This document shows positions 1 through 4,902 of a stretch of DNA of 9,802 nt, piece after piece. This DNA comes from an uncultured Bacteroidales bacterium (GTDB lineage Bacteria; Bacteroidota; Bacteroidia; Bacteroidales; Paludibacteraceae): assembly GCA_903929065.1 (NCBI GenBank), contig CAIYTJ010000620.1, positions 1 to 9,802 of the forward strand. Reading direction: 5' to 3'. The notes below the pieces were generated by a model. The model was not told the origin of the DNA, ran no database searches, and worked only from the letters and a program-made list of their open reading frames with translations. A program made the translations under genes and the position numbers. How positions within the stretch are numbered: position 1 is the stretch's first letter; each line of letters begins with the position of its first letter.

Positions 1-761
1 CAAAACCATTTCAAAAGTGGTCAAAGAACAGCACTATTTATAATTCAATAAAGATTTTCAAGAACTATTTCCAGCTTGCATGGAAAATAGAAAAAACATC
101 AAGATCACAAGGAGATAAGATTATTGGAATTGATCAAGGATTAAAAACTGTCGCAACATTAAGTGATGGTCAAACAACTCCAGATGTAGATTGTCACGGA
201 CATTCTTTACAATCAGTAATTAAAAAATTATCAAGAAAGAAGAATGGTTCAAAGGGTTTCCGAAAAGCACAAACCCATAGAAAGAATTTTGTCAATTGGA
301 GCATAAACCAATTGGATTTTTCTGGTCTGAAGGAAGTAAGATTAGAAAAGATCGTGAACATCAAAAAAGGTGTTAATACTTCCAGAGGTATGACTCATTG
401 GAGTAATCCTGAGATAAGAGATAAGGTTTTACGTCGTTGTGAAGAACTGGAGGTTCCAGTTGTAGAACAATCATGTGCTTATCGGTCTCAGAGATGTAAC
501 CAATGTGGTCTGGTTCGAAAGGCAAATAGAAAAGTTAAGGTTTATTCATGTTCATCATGCGGATTTGTCGGCGATGCCGACTTTAACGCAAGCAAGAATT
601 ATCAATGCAATCTAACTCCAATTCCATTTGACTTCATCGGCAAAGGTCTTAATTTAGGTTCAGGTTTCTTTTGGAAAGAAATTGGCTTATTTAAGATTGA
701 TGGTTCGGAGCTTATAGTCCCGGATACTAAGAAAACAAATAATATTGAAAATTTTCAATAA
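1..761 (+). CDS. tnpB: TnpB-like RuvC nuclease (C-terminal part)
   Basis: The open frame runs in from before the window (codons at positions 3, 6, ...), so the N-terminal half is missing. What remains holds the TnpB/Cas12-type RuvC core: RuvC-I GIDQGLKT with Asp at 132-134, a RuvC-II candidate Glu at 345-347 in VRLEKIVNIKKG, a CxxC...CxxC zinc ribbon (CNQCG and CSSCG), and RuvC-III GDADFNASKN with Asp at 579-581. Known family members are RNA-guided DNA nucleases that cut next to a short target motif and use a guide RNA transcribed from the 3' end of their own gene. All three acidic positions are present, so the enzyme looks active. After RuvC-III there is an unrelated tail of about 55 residues ending at the TAA. 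It is the only plus-strand gene and converges on the next gene with 5 bp between stops. No TnpA partner or transposon end is visible, so this looks like a free-standing phage homologue. Confidence 0.85.
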   Translation, partial: KPFQKWSKNSTIYNSIKIFKNYFQLAWKIEKTSRSQGDKIIGIDQGLKTVATLSDGQTTPDVDCHGHSLQSVIKKLSRKKNGSKGFRKAQTHRKNFVNWSINQLDFSGLKEVRLEKIVNIKKGVNTSRGMTHWSNPEIRDKVLRRCEELEVPVVEQSCAYRSQRCNQCGLVRKANRKVKVYSCSSCGFVGDADFNASKNYQCNLTPIPFDFIGKGLNLGSGFFWKEIGLFKIDGSELIVPDTKKTNNIENFQ

Positions 762-766
762 ATTTT

Positions 767-1501
767 TTAACTATGCGCTTTAAAAATAGTCAAACATTTT
801 ACAGATTCTGCACCAGCTTCTTGCAATGTTTGAAAAATAGATACTAAGCTCGACCCCGATGCAATAACATCATCGATAATTAGTACGGTTTTATCCTCAA
901 ATTTCTTTGCATTGCCAGTATATGAAAATACATTCTTGAGAAACTTTCTATAAGGCGGTAGAATCCATTTCATTTGAAAATAACCAAGTTTTACACCGCG
1001 TCTAATGGATGATTCCAATTTCTTAATAGTATTATCAGATAACTTTTTTGATTCAAGGTCTAGTGTAATTTTGGAAGGATCTTCAGATTTTACAAATGAA
1101 TCAAGAAGATACTCAATTCCTGGATTTCTCTCTTTGATTTTCTGGGCGAAATCTTTAGTTAAAGACGAGGATGATTTCGGAGTAACAATAATATCTATTT
1201 TTAAATCTCTGATAATTCTTGCTGCATATACAGCAGATCTATTAAGAAATTGATTATATACAATTTCATTAATATGCATTACTTTCAATTGTTTGAGAAT
1301 AATTGTTGCATCTGATCCTTTTGAAGTATATAGACTGAAAGCATCTAATTCTACACCTTCAATATTTTTTGTGTATGGTTTTAATTCACATTTGCCGAAT
1401 CTGAGATTAATTAAATCTCCAGTCTTAGTTTCATAATCAATAACAACTTGATTATTGGAATCTAAAGTCATGGATTCAGTGAATTGAAGAAACGATTTCA
1501 T
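767..1501 (-). CDS. Phosphoribosyltransferase-fold protein with capsid-targeting-like N-terminus
   Basis: A 244-aa protein whose C-terminus carries the PRPP-binding signature VLIIDDVIASGSS (about residues 205-217), with the two acidic residues and small-residue loop typical of type I phosphoribosyltransferases. An upstream stretch DIIVTPKSSSSL fits the first strand-loop of the fold. Substrate cannot be told; ComF-like proteins and nucleobase PRTases share this motif. The first ten residues MKSFLQFTES resemble the T4 capsid-targeting peptide of internal proteins (MKTYQEFIAE), which gp21 protease removes. A late-promoter octamer lies at 1506-1513, so transcription would start at or next to the ATG; no Shine-Dalgarno is seen. 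The next in-frame ATG (1471) would delete the targeting-like peptide and has no better leader, so I keep 1501. Its stop is 5 bp from the convergent TnpB-like gene. Confidence 0.85.
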   Translation of the reverse strand: MKSFLQFTESMTLDSNNQVVIDYETKTGDLINLRFGKCELKPYTKNIEGVELDAFSLYTSKGSDATIILKQLKVMHINEIVYNQFLNRSAVYAARIIRDLKIDIIVTPKSSSSLTKDFAQKIKERNPGIEYLLDSFVKSEDPSKITLDLESKKLSDNTIKKLESSIRRGVKLGYFQMKWILPPYRKFLKNVFSYTGNAKKFEDKTVLIIDDVIASGSSLVSIFQTLQEAGAESVKCLTIFKAHS

Positions 1502-1505
1502 TTTA

Positions 1506-1513
1506 TATTTATA
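1506..1513 (-). promoter_or_regulatory. T4-type late promoter for the phosphoribosyltransferase
   Basis: Perfect TATAAATA on the minus strand. By T4 spacing (octamer at -13 to -6) the transcript would start at about 1500, which is inside the start codon, so the mRNA would have no leader. The box also separates the gene from the structured RNA that ends at 1524. Confidence 0.6.
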
Positions 1514-1523
1514 AACACTTCAA

Positions 1524-1766
1524 GACTAAGAGGTTCATATAATATGTTTCCATGAAGTTTGTGATGCAGGAATTTTACCGATCTGTGAAAGAAAGCTCCT
1601 AGGTCTTGCCTAGATGTAGTTCACTGGAGCACGTGTCAGTCATATTGCATGGATTACTCCGTAGATCGATTCAACCGAACATGATATGCAGCCACCATCA
1701 CTTAAGGTCTCTTAAATTACATCATGACGACCCTTTACATATTCTATATATACAAACCTCTTAGTC
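1524..1766 (-). ncRNA. Structured RNA closed by a 12-bp terminal helix
   Basis: A 243-nt stretch without a credible reading frame. Its ends are perfectly complementary: GACTAAGAGGTT (1766-1755) pairs with AACCTCTTAGTC (1535-1524), and AT-rich sequence inside continues the helix imperfectly. Inner hairpins include CTAGG-CAAGA-CCTAG, flanked by GCTC/GAGC. It starts 8 nt after the CCA of the tmRNA-like RNA and ends just before a late promoter, so it probably derives from the tRNA-cluster transcript. It lacks tmRNA, RNase P and group I intron core motifs that I could recognise. T4 also carries stable non-tRNA RNAs in its tRNA cluster, so this may be a counterpart in position only. Family unknown. 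Confidence 0.55.
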
Positions 1767-1773
1767 AAGAAAG

Positions 1774-1844
1774 TGGTGGAGCTGCCGAGAATTCCGCTCG
1801 GATCCATAACATTATTCATATTATGTCGAAATAAATTCAGCCCC
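1774..1844 (-). ncRNA. tmRNA-like tRNA-Ala domain without mRNA part (71 nt)
   Basis: The 5' end GGGGCTGA followed by TTCGAC matches the conserved start of tmRNA (GGGGCTGA...TTCGAC), and the 3' end CAGCTCCACCA matches the tmRNA acceptor. The 7-bp acceptor has the G3-U70 wobble that alanyl-tRNA synthetase recognises, and CCA is encoded. The T-stem CCGAG/CTCGG is perfect but its loop CGGAATT is not canonical. Between them lie only about 25 nt, where tmRNA would hold its tag frame and pseudoknots; no normal anticodon arm with U33 can be drawn. It may be a stand-alone alanine-accepting RNA, a collapsed tmRNA, or a decayed tRNA-Ala. Confidence 0.55.
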
Positions 1845-1854
1845 TTTTTGAAAG

Positions 1855-1937
1855 TGGTGACCGGGCGCACTCGTCATTATTATAATTAAGCGACCTCTTC
1901 TGGGTTTGTTCACTATTATTTTATTCAGATGCCGATC
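1855..1937 (-). tRNA. tRNA-like sequence with encoded CCA, identity unresolved
   Basis: GATCGG at the 5' end pairs with CCGGTC at the 3' end, followed by A-CCA and the same CTTTC spacer seen after the tRNA-Tyr and tmRNA-like genes. The interior (about 83 nt) does not fold into a normal cloverleaf. One hairpin loop CAGAAGA would give GAA but lacks U33; another, ATTATAA with U33, would give UAU but has only a 3-bp stem. The T-arm is not canonical. Probably a degenerate tRNA. Confidence 0.3.
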
Positions 1938-1950
1938 ATTTATTGGAAAT

Positions 1951-2024
1951 TGGCAGGTGCTAGGAATTACGATATCCTACGAATGGTTTTGGAGACCATT
2001 ATGCTTCCTTTACATCAAACACCT
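1951..2024 (-). tRNA. tRNA-Trp(CCA)
   Basis: Acceptor AGGTGTT pairs fully with AGCACCT, discriminator G (the tRNA-Trp identity base), CCA encoded. The anticodon stem ATGGT/ACCAT closes loop CTCCAAA, anticodon CCA, reading UGG. D-loop AAAGGAA keeps GG. The T-arm AGGAT-ATCGTAA-TTCCT has an inner U-U mismatch and a non-canonical loop. Confidence 0.88.
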
Positions 2025-2029
2025 AAAAG

Positions 2030-2101
2030 TCCGCGTGCTAGGCCAACGCACCTAGATAGGAAGATTCACAATCTTCGGCATTACTCTTATGCTACACTCG
2101 G
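2030..2101 (-). tRNA. tRNA-His(GUG), degenerate
   Basis: Anticodon arm GAAGA-TTGTGAA-TCTTC is perfect and gives GUG. Acceptor CCGAGTG/CACGCGG has one A-G mismatch. D-stem GCAT/ATGC has loop AAGAGTA without GG, and T-stem CTAGG/CCTAG has an 8-nt loop TGCGTTGG. No CCA is encoded (A then CTT), and the G-1 expected for histidine tRNAs is not present in the gene, so function would need 5' and 3' repair. Five nt precede tRNA-Trp. Confidence 0.6.
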
Positions 2102-2107
2102 TTAAAT

Positions 2108-2182
2108 TGGTGGGTCGCCTAATAATTGAAATTAGATTTGTAGGGTCGAAACCTACCGTGTTATCCATTACACTAACAACCC
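2108..2182 (-). tRNA. tRNA-Arg(UCG)
   Basis: Acceptor GGGTTGT/GCGACCC (with two G-U pairs), D-arm GTGT-AATGGATA-ACAC, anticodon stem GTAGG/CCTAC with loop TTTCGAC (UCG, reads CGN codons), T-arm CTAAT-TTCAATT-ATTAG, discriminator A and encoded CCA. This is one of the fully regular cloverleaves in the cluster. Confidence 0.9.
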
Positions 2183-2193
2183 ATATTGAAAAT

Positions 2194-2263
2194 TGGTACG
2201 CACGGAGCCTTTCAGCTCTCTAGTTTTCAAGACTAGCTCATTAAACCACTCTGACACGCTTCC
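2194..2263 (-). tRNA. tRNA-Ser(UGA) lacking T-arm and 3' acceptor
   Basis: The 5' part is a clear serine tRNA: acceptor strand GGAAGCG, serine-type D-arm, anticodon stem CTAGT/ACTAG with loop CTTGAAA (UGA), and a variable arm AGC-TGAAAGG-CT. After this the T-arm and the expected CGCTTCC are missing; only GTGCGTACCA follows, and it does not pair with the 5' strand. A deletion of roughly 20 nt would explain it. It is either a pseudogene or a T-armless RNA that keeps a CCA-like end. Confidence 0.6.
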
Positions 2264-2320
2264 ATAAAATTGATGCCCCCGAAAAGACTCGAAATTTAGT
2301 ATTCAAATTATAAATAATAA

Positions 2321-2395
2321 TGGTGGACCTACACGGTTACGCTCCGTGTCCGAGAATTTAGAAGATTCTAGTGCTATCTATCACACCCTAGGTCC
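2321..2395 (-). tRNA. tRNA-Arg(UCU)
   Basis: Acceptor GGACCTA/TAGGTCC, D-stem GTGT/GCAC, anticodon stem AGAAT/ATTCT with loop CTTCTAA (UCU, reads AGA/AGG), T-stem CACGG/CCGTG, discriminator A and CCA all fit. The D-loop GATAGATA has no adjacent GG and the T-loop is AGCGTAA instead of TTCGAAT, so the standard D-loop/T-loop contacts cannot form. Confidence 0.85.
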
Positions 2396-2478
2396 ATTAT
2401 CAATTACTACTTATATCAGATTTCTTCTGATTTCACTCATTATTCTATTGACTGAATATTACTGCGGTTATAAAAAGT

Positions 2479-2554
2479 TGGTGCGCTCGGCCCGATTTGA
2501 ACGGAGCCTAAGTCGGTTTAAAAGACCGATGATCAACCACTGACCCACGAGTGC
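2479..2554 (-). tRNA. tRNA-Lys(UUU)
   Basis: Acceptor GCACTCG/CGAGCGC (one A-C mismatch), D-arm GGTC-AGTGGTT-GATC, anticodon stem TCGGT/ACCGA with loop CTTTTAA (UUU, reads AAA/AAG), canonical T-loop TTCAAAT, discriminator A and encoded CCA. Confidence 0.88.
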
Positions 2555-2576
2555 ATTAAATTAAAAGATGATATTG

Positions 2577-2640
2577 TGAGTGCAGATTTGAACTGCTCCG
2601 TCCCTTGGGGTATGCTACCTGATTACACCATATTCACTCA
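2577..2640 (-). tRNA. tRNA-like sequence with canonical T-loop, identity unresolved
   Basis: TGAGTG pairs with CACTCA at the ends, a D-arm-like TATG...CATA with an internal GG is present, and the T-loop TTCAAAT sits in a 4-bp stem GCAG/CTGC. The anticodon region CCCCAAGGGACGG forms at best a 2-3 bp stem with loop AAGGGAC (GGG, proline) lacking U33. No CCA. A small deletion in the anticodon arm of a former tRNA would explain this. Confidence 0.35.
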
Positions 2641-2646
2641 TCATCG

Positions 2647-2712
2647 GAGAGTCATTCAAACACTTGTACTTTGTGTAAGGCAATGGTAATTAAGCATTGC
2701 AAGTCGACTCTC
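2647..2712 (-). ncRNA. Two-armed tRNA-like element (repeat hairpin element 1)
   Basis: A perfect 7-bp end stem GAGAGTC/GACTCTC encloses two hairpins: GCAATG-CTTAATTAC-CATTGC and ACAC-AAAGTACAA-GTGT. There is no D-arm, T-arm or CCA. The first hairpin and the following CTTACA recur at 3059-3085. It lies between two tRNA-type genes and is probably co-transcribed with them. Function unknown. Confidence 0.4.
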
Positions 2713-2724
2713 GTTAAAACAAAA

Positions 2725-2798
2725 TGGTGCGAGATGTGGTAATCGAAACCACAACAGGTGATTGGAAATCATCGGTTTTACCATTAAACTAATCTCAC
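2725..2798 (-). tRNA. tRNA-Gly(UCC)
   Basis: Acceptor GTGAGAT/ATCTCGC, D-arm GTTT-AATGGTA-AAAC, anticodon loop TTTCCAA (UCC, reads GGA/GGG) on a stem with one A-C mismatch, T-arm GTGGT-TTCGATT-ACCAC, discriminator A and encoded CCA. Confidence 0.9.
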
Positions 2799-2810
2799 AT
2801 TATTTGAAAG

Positions 2811-2897
2811 TGGTGGGCACCGGACGTTACGATCGTCTCCCCCGTGAAGGGAAGGGTTTTACAGACCCTCTTCAGGAACCACCTGATTTCGTTACCC
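2811..2897 (-). tRNA. tRNA-Tyr(GUA)
   Basis: 87 nt, the class II length expected for bacterial tRNA-Tyr. Anticodon stem AGGGT/ACCCT closes loop CTGTAAA (GUA). A long variable arm pairs CCC with GGG. Acceptor GGGTAAC/GGTGCCC has one mismatch; discriminator A, CCA encoded. The T-loop is ATCGTAA, as in the tRNA-Trp of this cluster. Confidence 0.88.
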
Positions 2898-2907
2898 ATA
2901 TGAAAAT

Positions 2908-2997
2908 TGGAGCTGAAGGTGAGATTCGAACTCACGTGAGGAATTAAATCCTTCCTGATTACAAAACAGGCGCCATCGGCCACTAAGCGACTTCAGC
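2908..2997 (-). tRNA. tRNA-Thr(UGU) with a long class II variable arm
   Basis: 90 nt. Acceptor GCTGAAG/CTTCAGC is perfect, discriminator T, CCA encoded, T-arm GTGAG-TTCGAAT-CTCAC canonical. The anticodon stem CCTG/CAGG (fifth pair U-U) places UGU in the anticodon. Between anticodon and T stems are 18 nt with hairpin AGGA-TTTAAT-TCCT, a variable arm normally found only in Ser, Leu, Tyr and Sec tRNAs. The GTGGCCGA D-loop is also serine-like. If seryl-tRNA synthetase charged it, Ser would be placed at ACA codons; the Thr call rests only on the anticodon. A frame-shifted GUA (Tyr) reading is less likely because a regular tRNA-Tyr lies next to it. Confidence 0.75.
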
Positions 2998-3020
2998 ATT
3001 ATTATATAATTCAAAAATTT

Positions 3021-3052
3021 TCGGGTTGCAGTTTAGTGCTGTAGCGACCCGA
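3021..3052 (-). terminator. Possible intrinsic terminator in the tRNA cluster
   Basis: TCGGGT pairs with ACCCGA around a 20-nt loop, followed by AAATTTTTG. The T-run begins three bases after the stem, which is not ideal. It would separate the initiator tRNA part of the cluster from tRNA-Thr. Confidence 0.35.
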
Positions 3053-3058
3053 TGCTGC

Positions 3059-3085
3059 TGTAAGGCAATGCACCACACATTGCAA
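3059..3085 (-). repeat. Repeat hairpin element 2 (GCAATG...CATTGCCTTACA)
   Basis: TTGCAATG-TGTGGTG-CATTGCCTTACA. The outer 8 and 12 nt are identical to those in the two-armed element at 2674-2702, while the loop differs in sequence and length. Confidence 0.5.
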
Positions 3086-3113
3086 ATTGGTTGGCTGGAA
3101 CCCACATGCGGGG

Positions 3114-3143
3114 CATTTAACTCCAAGATATTGGAGCACCATT
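3114..3143 (-). repeat. Fixed-flank hairpin motif, copy 1
   Basis: AATGGTG, then hairpin CTCCAA-TATC-TTGGAG, then TTAAATG. The flanks recur at 4379-4421 and 4876-4902 with different but still paired stems. Downstream, CAGCCAACCA at 3088-3097 gives a tRNA-like CCA end, but no cloverleaf can be drawn. Confidence 0.5.
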
Positions 3144-3151
3144 TGTTTGAT

Positions 3152-3229
3152 TGGTTGCGGGGTTGGAAATCGAATCCAAACTATTTCTGCTTATGAGACA
3201 GATTCAGCACCGATACTGATTGCCCCGCG
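3152..3229 (-). tRNA. Initiator-type tRNA-fMet(CAU)
   Basis: Acceptor CGCGGGG/CCCCGCA leaves C1-A72 unpaired, the hallmark that lets initiator tRNA be formylated and kept from EF-Tu; A73 and CCA are encoded. Anticodon stem TCTGT/GCAGA with loop CTCATAA gives CAU, D-stem TCAG/CTGA with a GG-containing loop, T-arm TTGGA-TTCGATT-TCCAA. The three G-C pairs usual in initiator anticodon stems are absent, so elongator Met or a lysidine-type Ile tRNA cannot be fully excluded. Confidence 0.82.
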
Positions 3230-3237
3230 ATTTAATT

Positions 3238-3245
3238 TATTTATA
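3238..3245 (-). promoter_or_regulatory. T4-type late promoter ahead of tRNA-fMet
   Basis: Perfect TATAAATA. Predicted start at about 3232 is 3 nt upstream of the mature 5' end of the initiator tRNA, and the box sits between the homing endonuclease stop and the tRNA. Confidence 0.5.
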
Positions 3246-3250
3246 TAGAT

Positions 3251-3754
3251 TTATATTAGAAATTCATTTTCTGTACTAGATTCTGCAAGTTTATCTGCTC
3301 GTTTTCTAGCCCAGTAGTCAGTTGTTTTTATCCGAAGTTTTTCTCTTGTCTCATCACTTGTAGGATGTCCTTTTGCTCTAGGATGAGGTTTTCTCATTTT
3401 TTCTTTAGTCTCTTCTGAATGTTCTCTACCTAATAAAGTTGCCCTCGTTTTGGCTTTATGTTCTTCTGTAAGGGGCGGTCTTTTTCCACCGTTTTTCCAA
3501 GTTGCTTTTGTTTCATCATCAAAAGTTAAACCTTTATTCCATGGTATTGATCCCTTTTGTATATCAGATTGATTCTGTCTATACTCAGGATCTTCCCAAG
3601 TTTCTTTAGATTTTTGACTTATGATAAGTAATGTTTCAGGTGTATGATGAAGACCTAAAAAACTACAACCGCCCGACCCTCCTAAAGCTATATTATAATT
3701 ATCATCTCGTTTTATAAAATCACTATTCACTAATTCTATTTCTTTTTGATTCAT
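3251..3754 (-). CDS. GIY-YIG homing endonuclease, C-terminal fragment (DNA-binding part)
   Basis: Continues the fragment at 3751-3939 in the -1 frame. It starts with MNQKEIELVNSDFIKRDDNY, the acidic second half of a GIY-YIG catalytic domain, including NIALGGSGG. NUMOD3-type DNA-binding repeats follow: HHTPETL, PPLTEEHKAKTRATLLGREH, SEETKEKMRKPHPRAKGH and SDETREKLRIKT, as in T4 Seg-type enzymes. Such enzymes cut a tRNA-cluster or intergenic site and spread the gene by repair. The ATG at 3754 is probably internal to the original gene: reading upstream in the same frame gives NVLFVFNSNHEMNQKE, exactly what the family has here. As a separate product it would lack the GIY-YIG half and be inactive. 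Confidence 0.8.
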   Translation of the reverse strand: MNQKEIELVNSDFIKRDDNYNIALGGSGGCSFLGLHHTPETLLIISQKSKETWEDPEYRQNQSDIQKGSIPWNKGLTFDDETKATWKNGGKRPPLTEEHKAKTRATLLGREHSEETKEKMRKPHPRAKGHPTSDETREKLRIKTTDYWARKRADKLAESSTENEFLI

Positions 3755-3939
3755 CTCATGATTAGAGTTGAAAACAAATAAAACATTTTTTTAAAATTAT
3801 GTTTATTATATTTTTTAATAGAATTAATCAATGCTGTACCAGATCCATAATAAGAATCATATGGATTGTTAGTTTTATGTTGACCAAGGTATATTTTATT
3901 GTTGATTAGATTAGTTGTTTGATAAATTGTGTAATACAT
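3751..3939 (-). CDS. GIY-YIG homing endonuclease, N-terminal fragment (frameshifted)
   Basis: MYYTIYQTTNLINNKIYLGQ begins the GIY-YIG nuclease domain, with YTIY and YLG as the two motif halves, then YYGSGTALINSIKKYNKHNF, the conserved basic part. I chose the ATG at 3939 because family members start at this MYY; the frame stays open upstream to a TTG at 3966. At an A7 run (3787-3793) the frame leaves the family pattern and ends after FYLFSTLIMR. One extra A, or a -1 shift on the run, restores the downstream frame. The gene is inserted between tRNA-Ile and tRNA-fMet and is slightly more AT-rich than them. It is broken by an indel or expressed by slippage. Confidence 0.8.
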   Translation of the reverse strand: MYYTIYQTTNLINNKIYLGQHKTNNPYDSYYGSGTALINSIKKYNKHNFKKMFYLFSTLIMR

Positions 3940-3982
3940 ACCAATGTATATATACAATTCAACCAATTAAGCTATAGAAAAA

Positions 3983-4057
3983 TGGTCCTCCATGTTGGTG
4001 CTGACCCAACTACTTCCCACTTATAAGGCAGGTACTCTTCCGATGAGTTAATGGAGG
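3983..4057 (-). tRNA. tRNA-Ile(UAU)
   Basis: Acceptor CCTCCAT/ATGGAGG is perfect, D-arm ACTC-ATCGGAA-GAGT, anticodon stem CCTGC/GTGGG with loop CTTATAA (UAU, reads AUA without lysidine), T-stem GTTGG/CCAAC, discriminator A, CCA encoded. The T-loop GTCAGCA lacks T54 and A58. Confidence 0.85.
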
Positions 4058-4074
4058 TTGTATTAAAGAAAAAG

Positions 4075-4146
4075 TTCCCCCGACAGGTAACGCTCATGCT
4101 TCCTACGGTTTAGGGGACCGCCGCTCGACTTCTGAGCTTCAAGGGA
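4075..4146 (-). tRNA. tRNA-Arg(CCU) with variant loops
   Basis: Acceptor TCCCTTG/CGGGGGA pairs throughout (with G-U), D-arm GCTC-AGAAGTC-GAGC, anticodon stem GCGGT/ACCGT with loop CCCCTAA (CCU, reads AGG; position 33 is C, not U), T-arm GCATG-AGCGTTA-CCTGT with one mismatch. Discriminator A is followed by CTTTTTC with no CCA. The T-run could help end the large RNA transcript upstream. D- and T-loops equal those of tRNA-Cys at 6963-7036. Confidence 0.65.
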
Positions 4147-4378
4147 ATTAAAATCTAAACTCTGAGGATTCTTACCCCGATTATATACCGACCGAGTTTA
4201 TGTCGGAATCACGCTCAGCTTCTTTTCACTGAAGCGAAAGTATTCTCTGTGATTGATTCGAACAATCCCATCTTTCATTGACATTCCATATGCAAGGACG
4301 TTTCGAACGTCATCAACGTATCATCAGCTCCCATGAACTTCAGAGAAAATATTAGAAAACGGAGACTGACCTATAGTT

Positions 4379-4421
4379 CATTTAACTCAAGCGAGGTTAG
4401 GGTAATTCCTTGAGCACCATT
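4379..4421 (-). repeat. Fixed-flank hairpin motif, copy 2
   Basis: AATGGTG, stem CTCAAG/CTTGAG with a 17-nt loop, then TTAAATG; inside the large RNA. Confidence 0.5.
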
Positions 4422-4618
4422 AATTTGAAAATTTATCAGCTATGCTTTGGAAAAGCCGTATTGCTACAACCCGCACTGGGGAGCAAATGGCAAGCATTTG
4501 TTGGCGAAGGGGCTGAATGCTCCTTCTGAAATTTAAGGGTATGTCAAAGATCGGAATTTGTAATTAATCAACCGAATCATTTTTTGCAAACTTAATTCAA
4601 TTAGTTACTTACGGGCTT

Positions 4619-4647
4619 ATTGTAACAGGTTTTTACAAACTTGTAAA
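4619..4647 (-). promoter_or_regulatory. Sigma70-like promoter inside the large RNA
   Basis: TTTACA (4647-4642), 17-bp spacer, TACAAT (4624-4619). Start would be near 4612, in the AT-rich linker between the two halves of the large RNA. It could produce a shorter RNA or be chance in AT-rich sequence. Confidence 0.35.
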
Positions 4648-4663
4648 CAATATAATAGAAATT

Positions 4664-4671
4664 TATTTATA
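4664..4671 (-). promoter_or_regulatory. TATAAATA octamer inside the large RNA
   Basis: Perfect T4-type late octamer immediately after the ATTGGC strand that closes the first subdomain. It may allow late transcription of the second half and of the downstream tRNAs. Confidence 0.35.
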
Positions 4672-4875
4672 CGCCAATTCCTTTTGATTATCCGTTGTCC
4701 GTTTCCGTTTAAGGTATTGAGAGGCTGACGATAATCAACTATGCTATTTAATTTTCCTGCTATATGAGATTCGCCCGACTAATGATATACCGGGCCGAAG
4801 CACTGTGGTTATCATCTCGCCGTTCTCTATAGGCTCTTATCGGACAGGAAAAATATTGGCTGGTCACACGAAGTC

Positions 4876-4902
4876 CATTTAACCCTATTCTTGGGCACCA
4901 TT
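4876..4902 (-). repeat. Fixed-flank hairpin motif, copy 3
   Basis: AATGGTG, stem CCC-AAGAATA-GGG, then TTAAATG; inside the large RNA near its 5' end. Confidence 0.5.

Noticed and set aside
1524..1844. Complete or two-piece (permuted) tmRNA
   Set aside because: The two ends of the tRNA domain are contiguous in normal order, and the neighbouring 243-nt RNA contains no tag frame ending in Ala-Ala or tmRNA pseudoknots.
2264..2303. Possible 3' half of another tRNA (TTCGAGT loop followed by GGGGGCATCA)
   Set aside because: The stems hold only about three pairs and no 5' half exists, so it is at most a remnant.
2309..2316. TATAAATA on the plus strand
   Set aside because: No plus-strand gene or RNA follows it; expected by chance in AT-rich DNA. 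The same holds for the plus-strand copy at 9693-9700 inside the LRR gene.
1855..2712. Group I introns in the tRNA-like genes that lack a normal anticodon loop
   Set aside because: The elements are of tRNA length or shorter, so nothing is inserted; small deletions explain them better.
2346..2983. Short open frames of 60-65 codons on both strands in the tRNA cluster
   Set aside because: They read through tRNA genes such as Arg(UCU), Lys, Tyr and Thr and have no protein-like composition.
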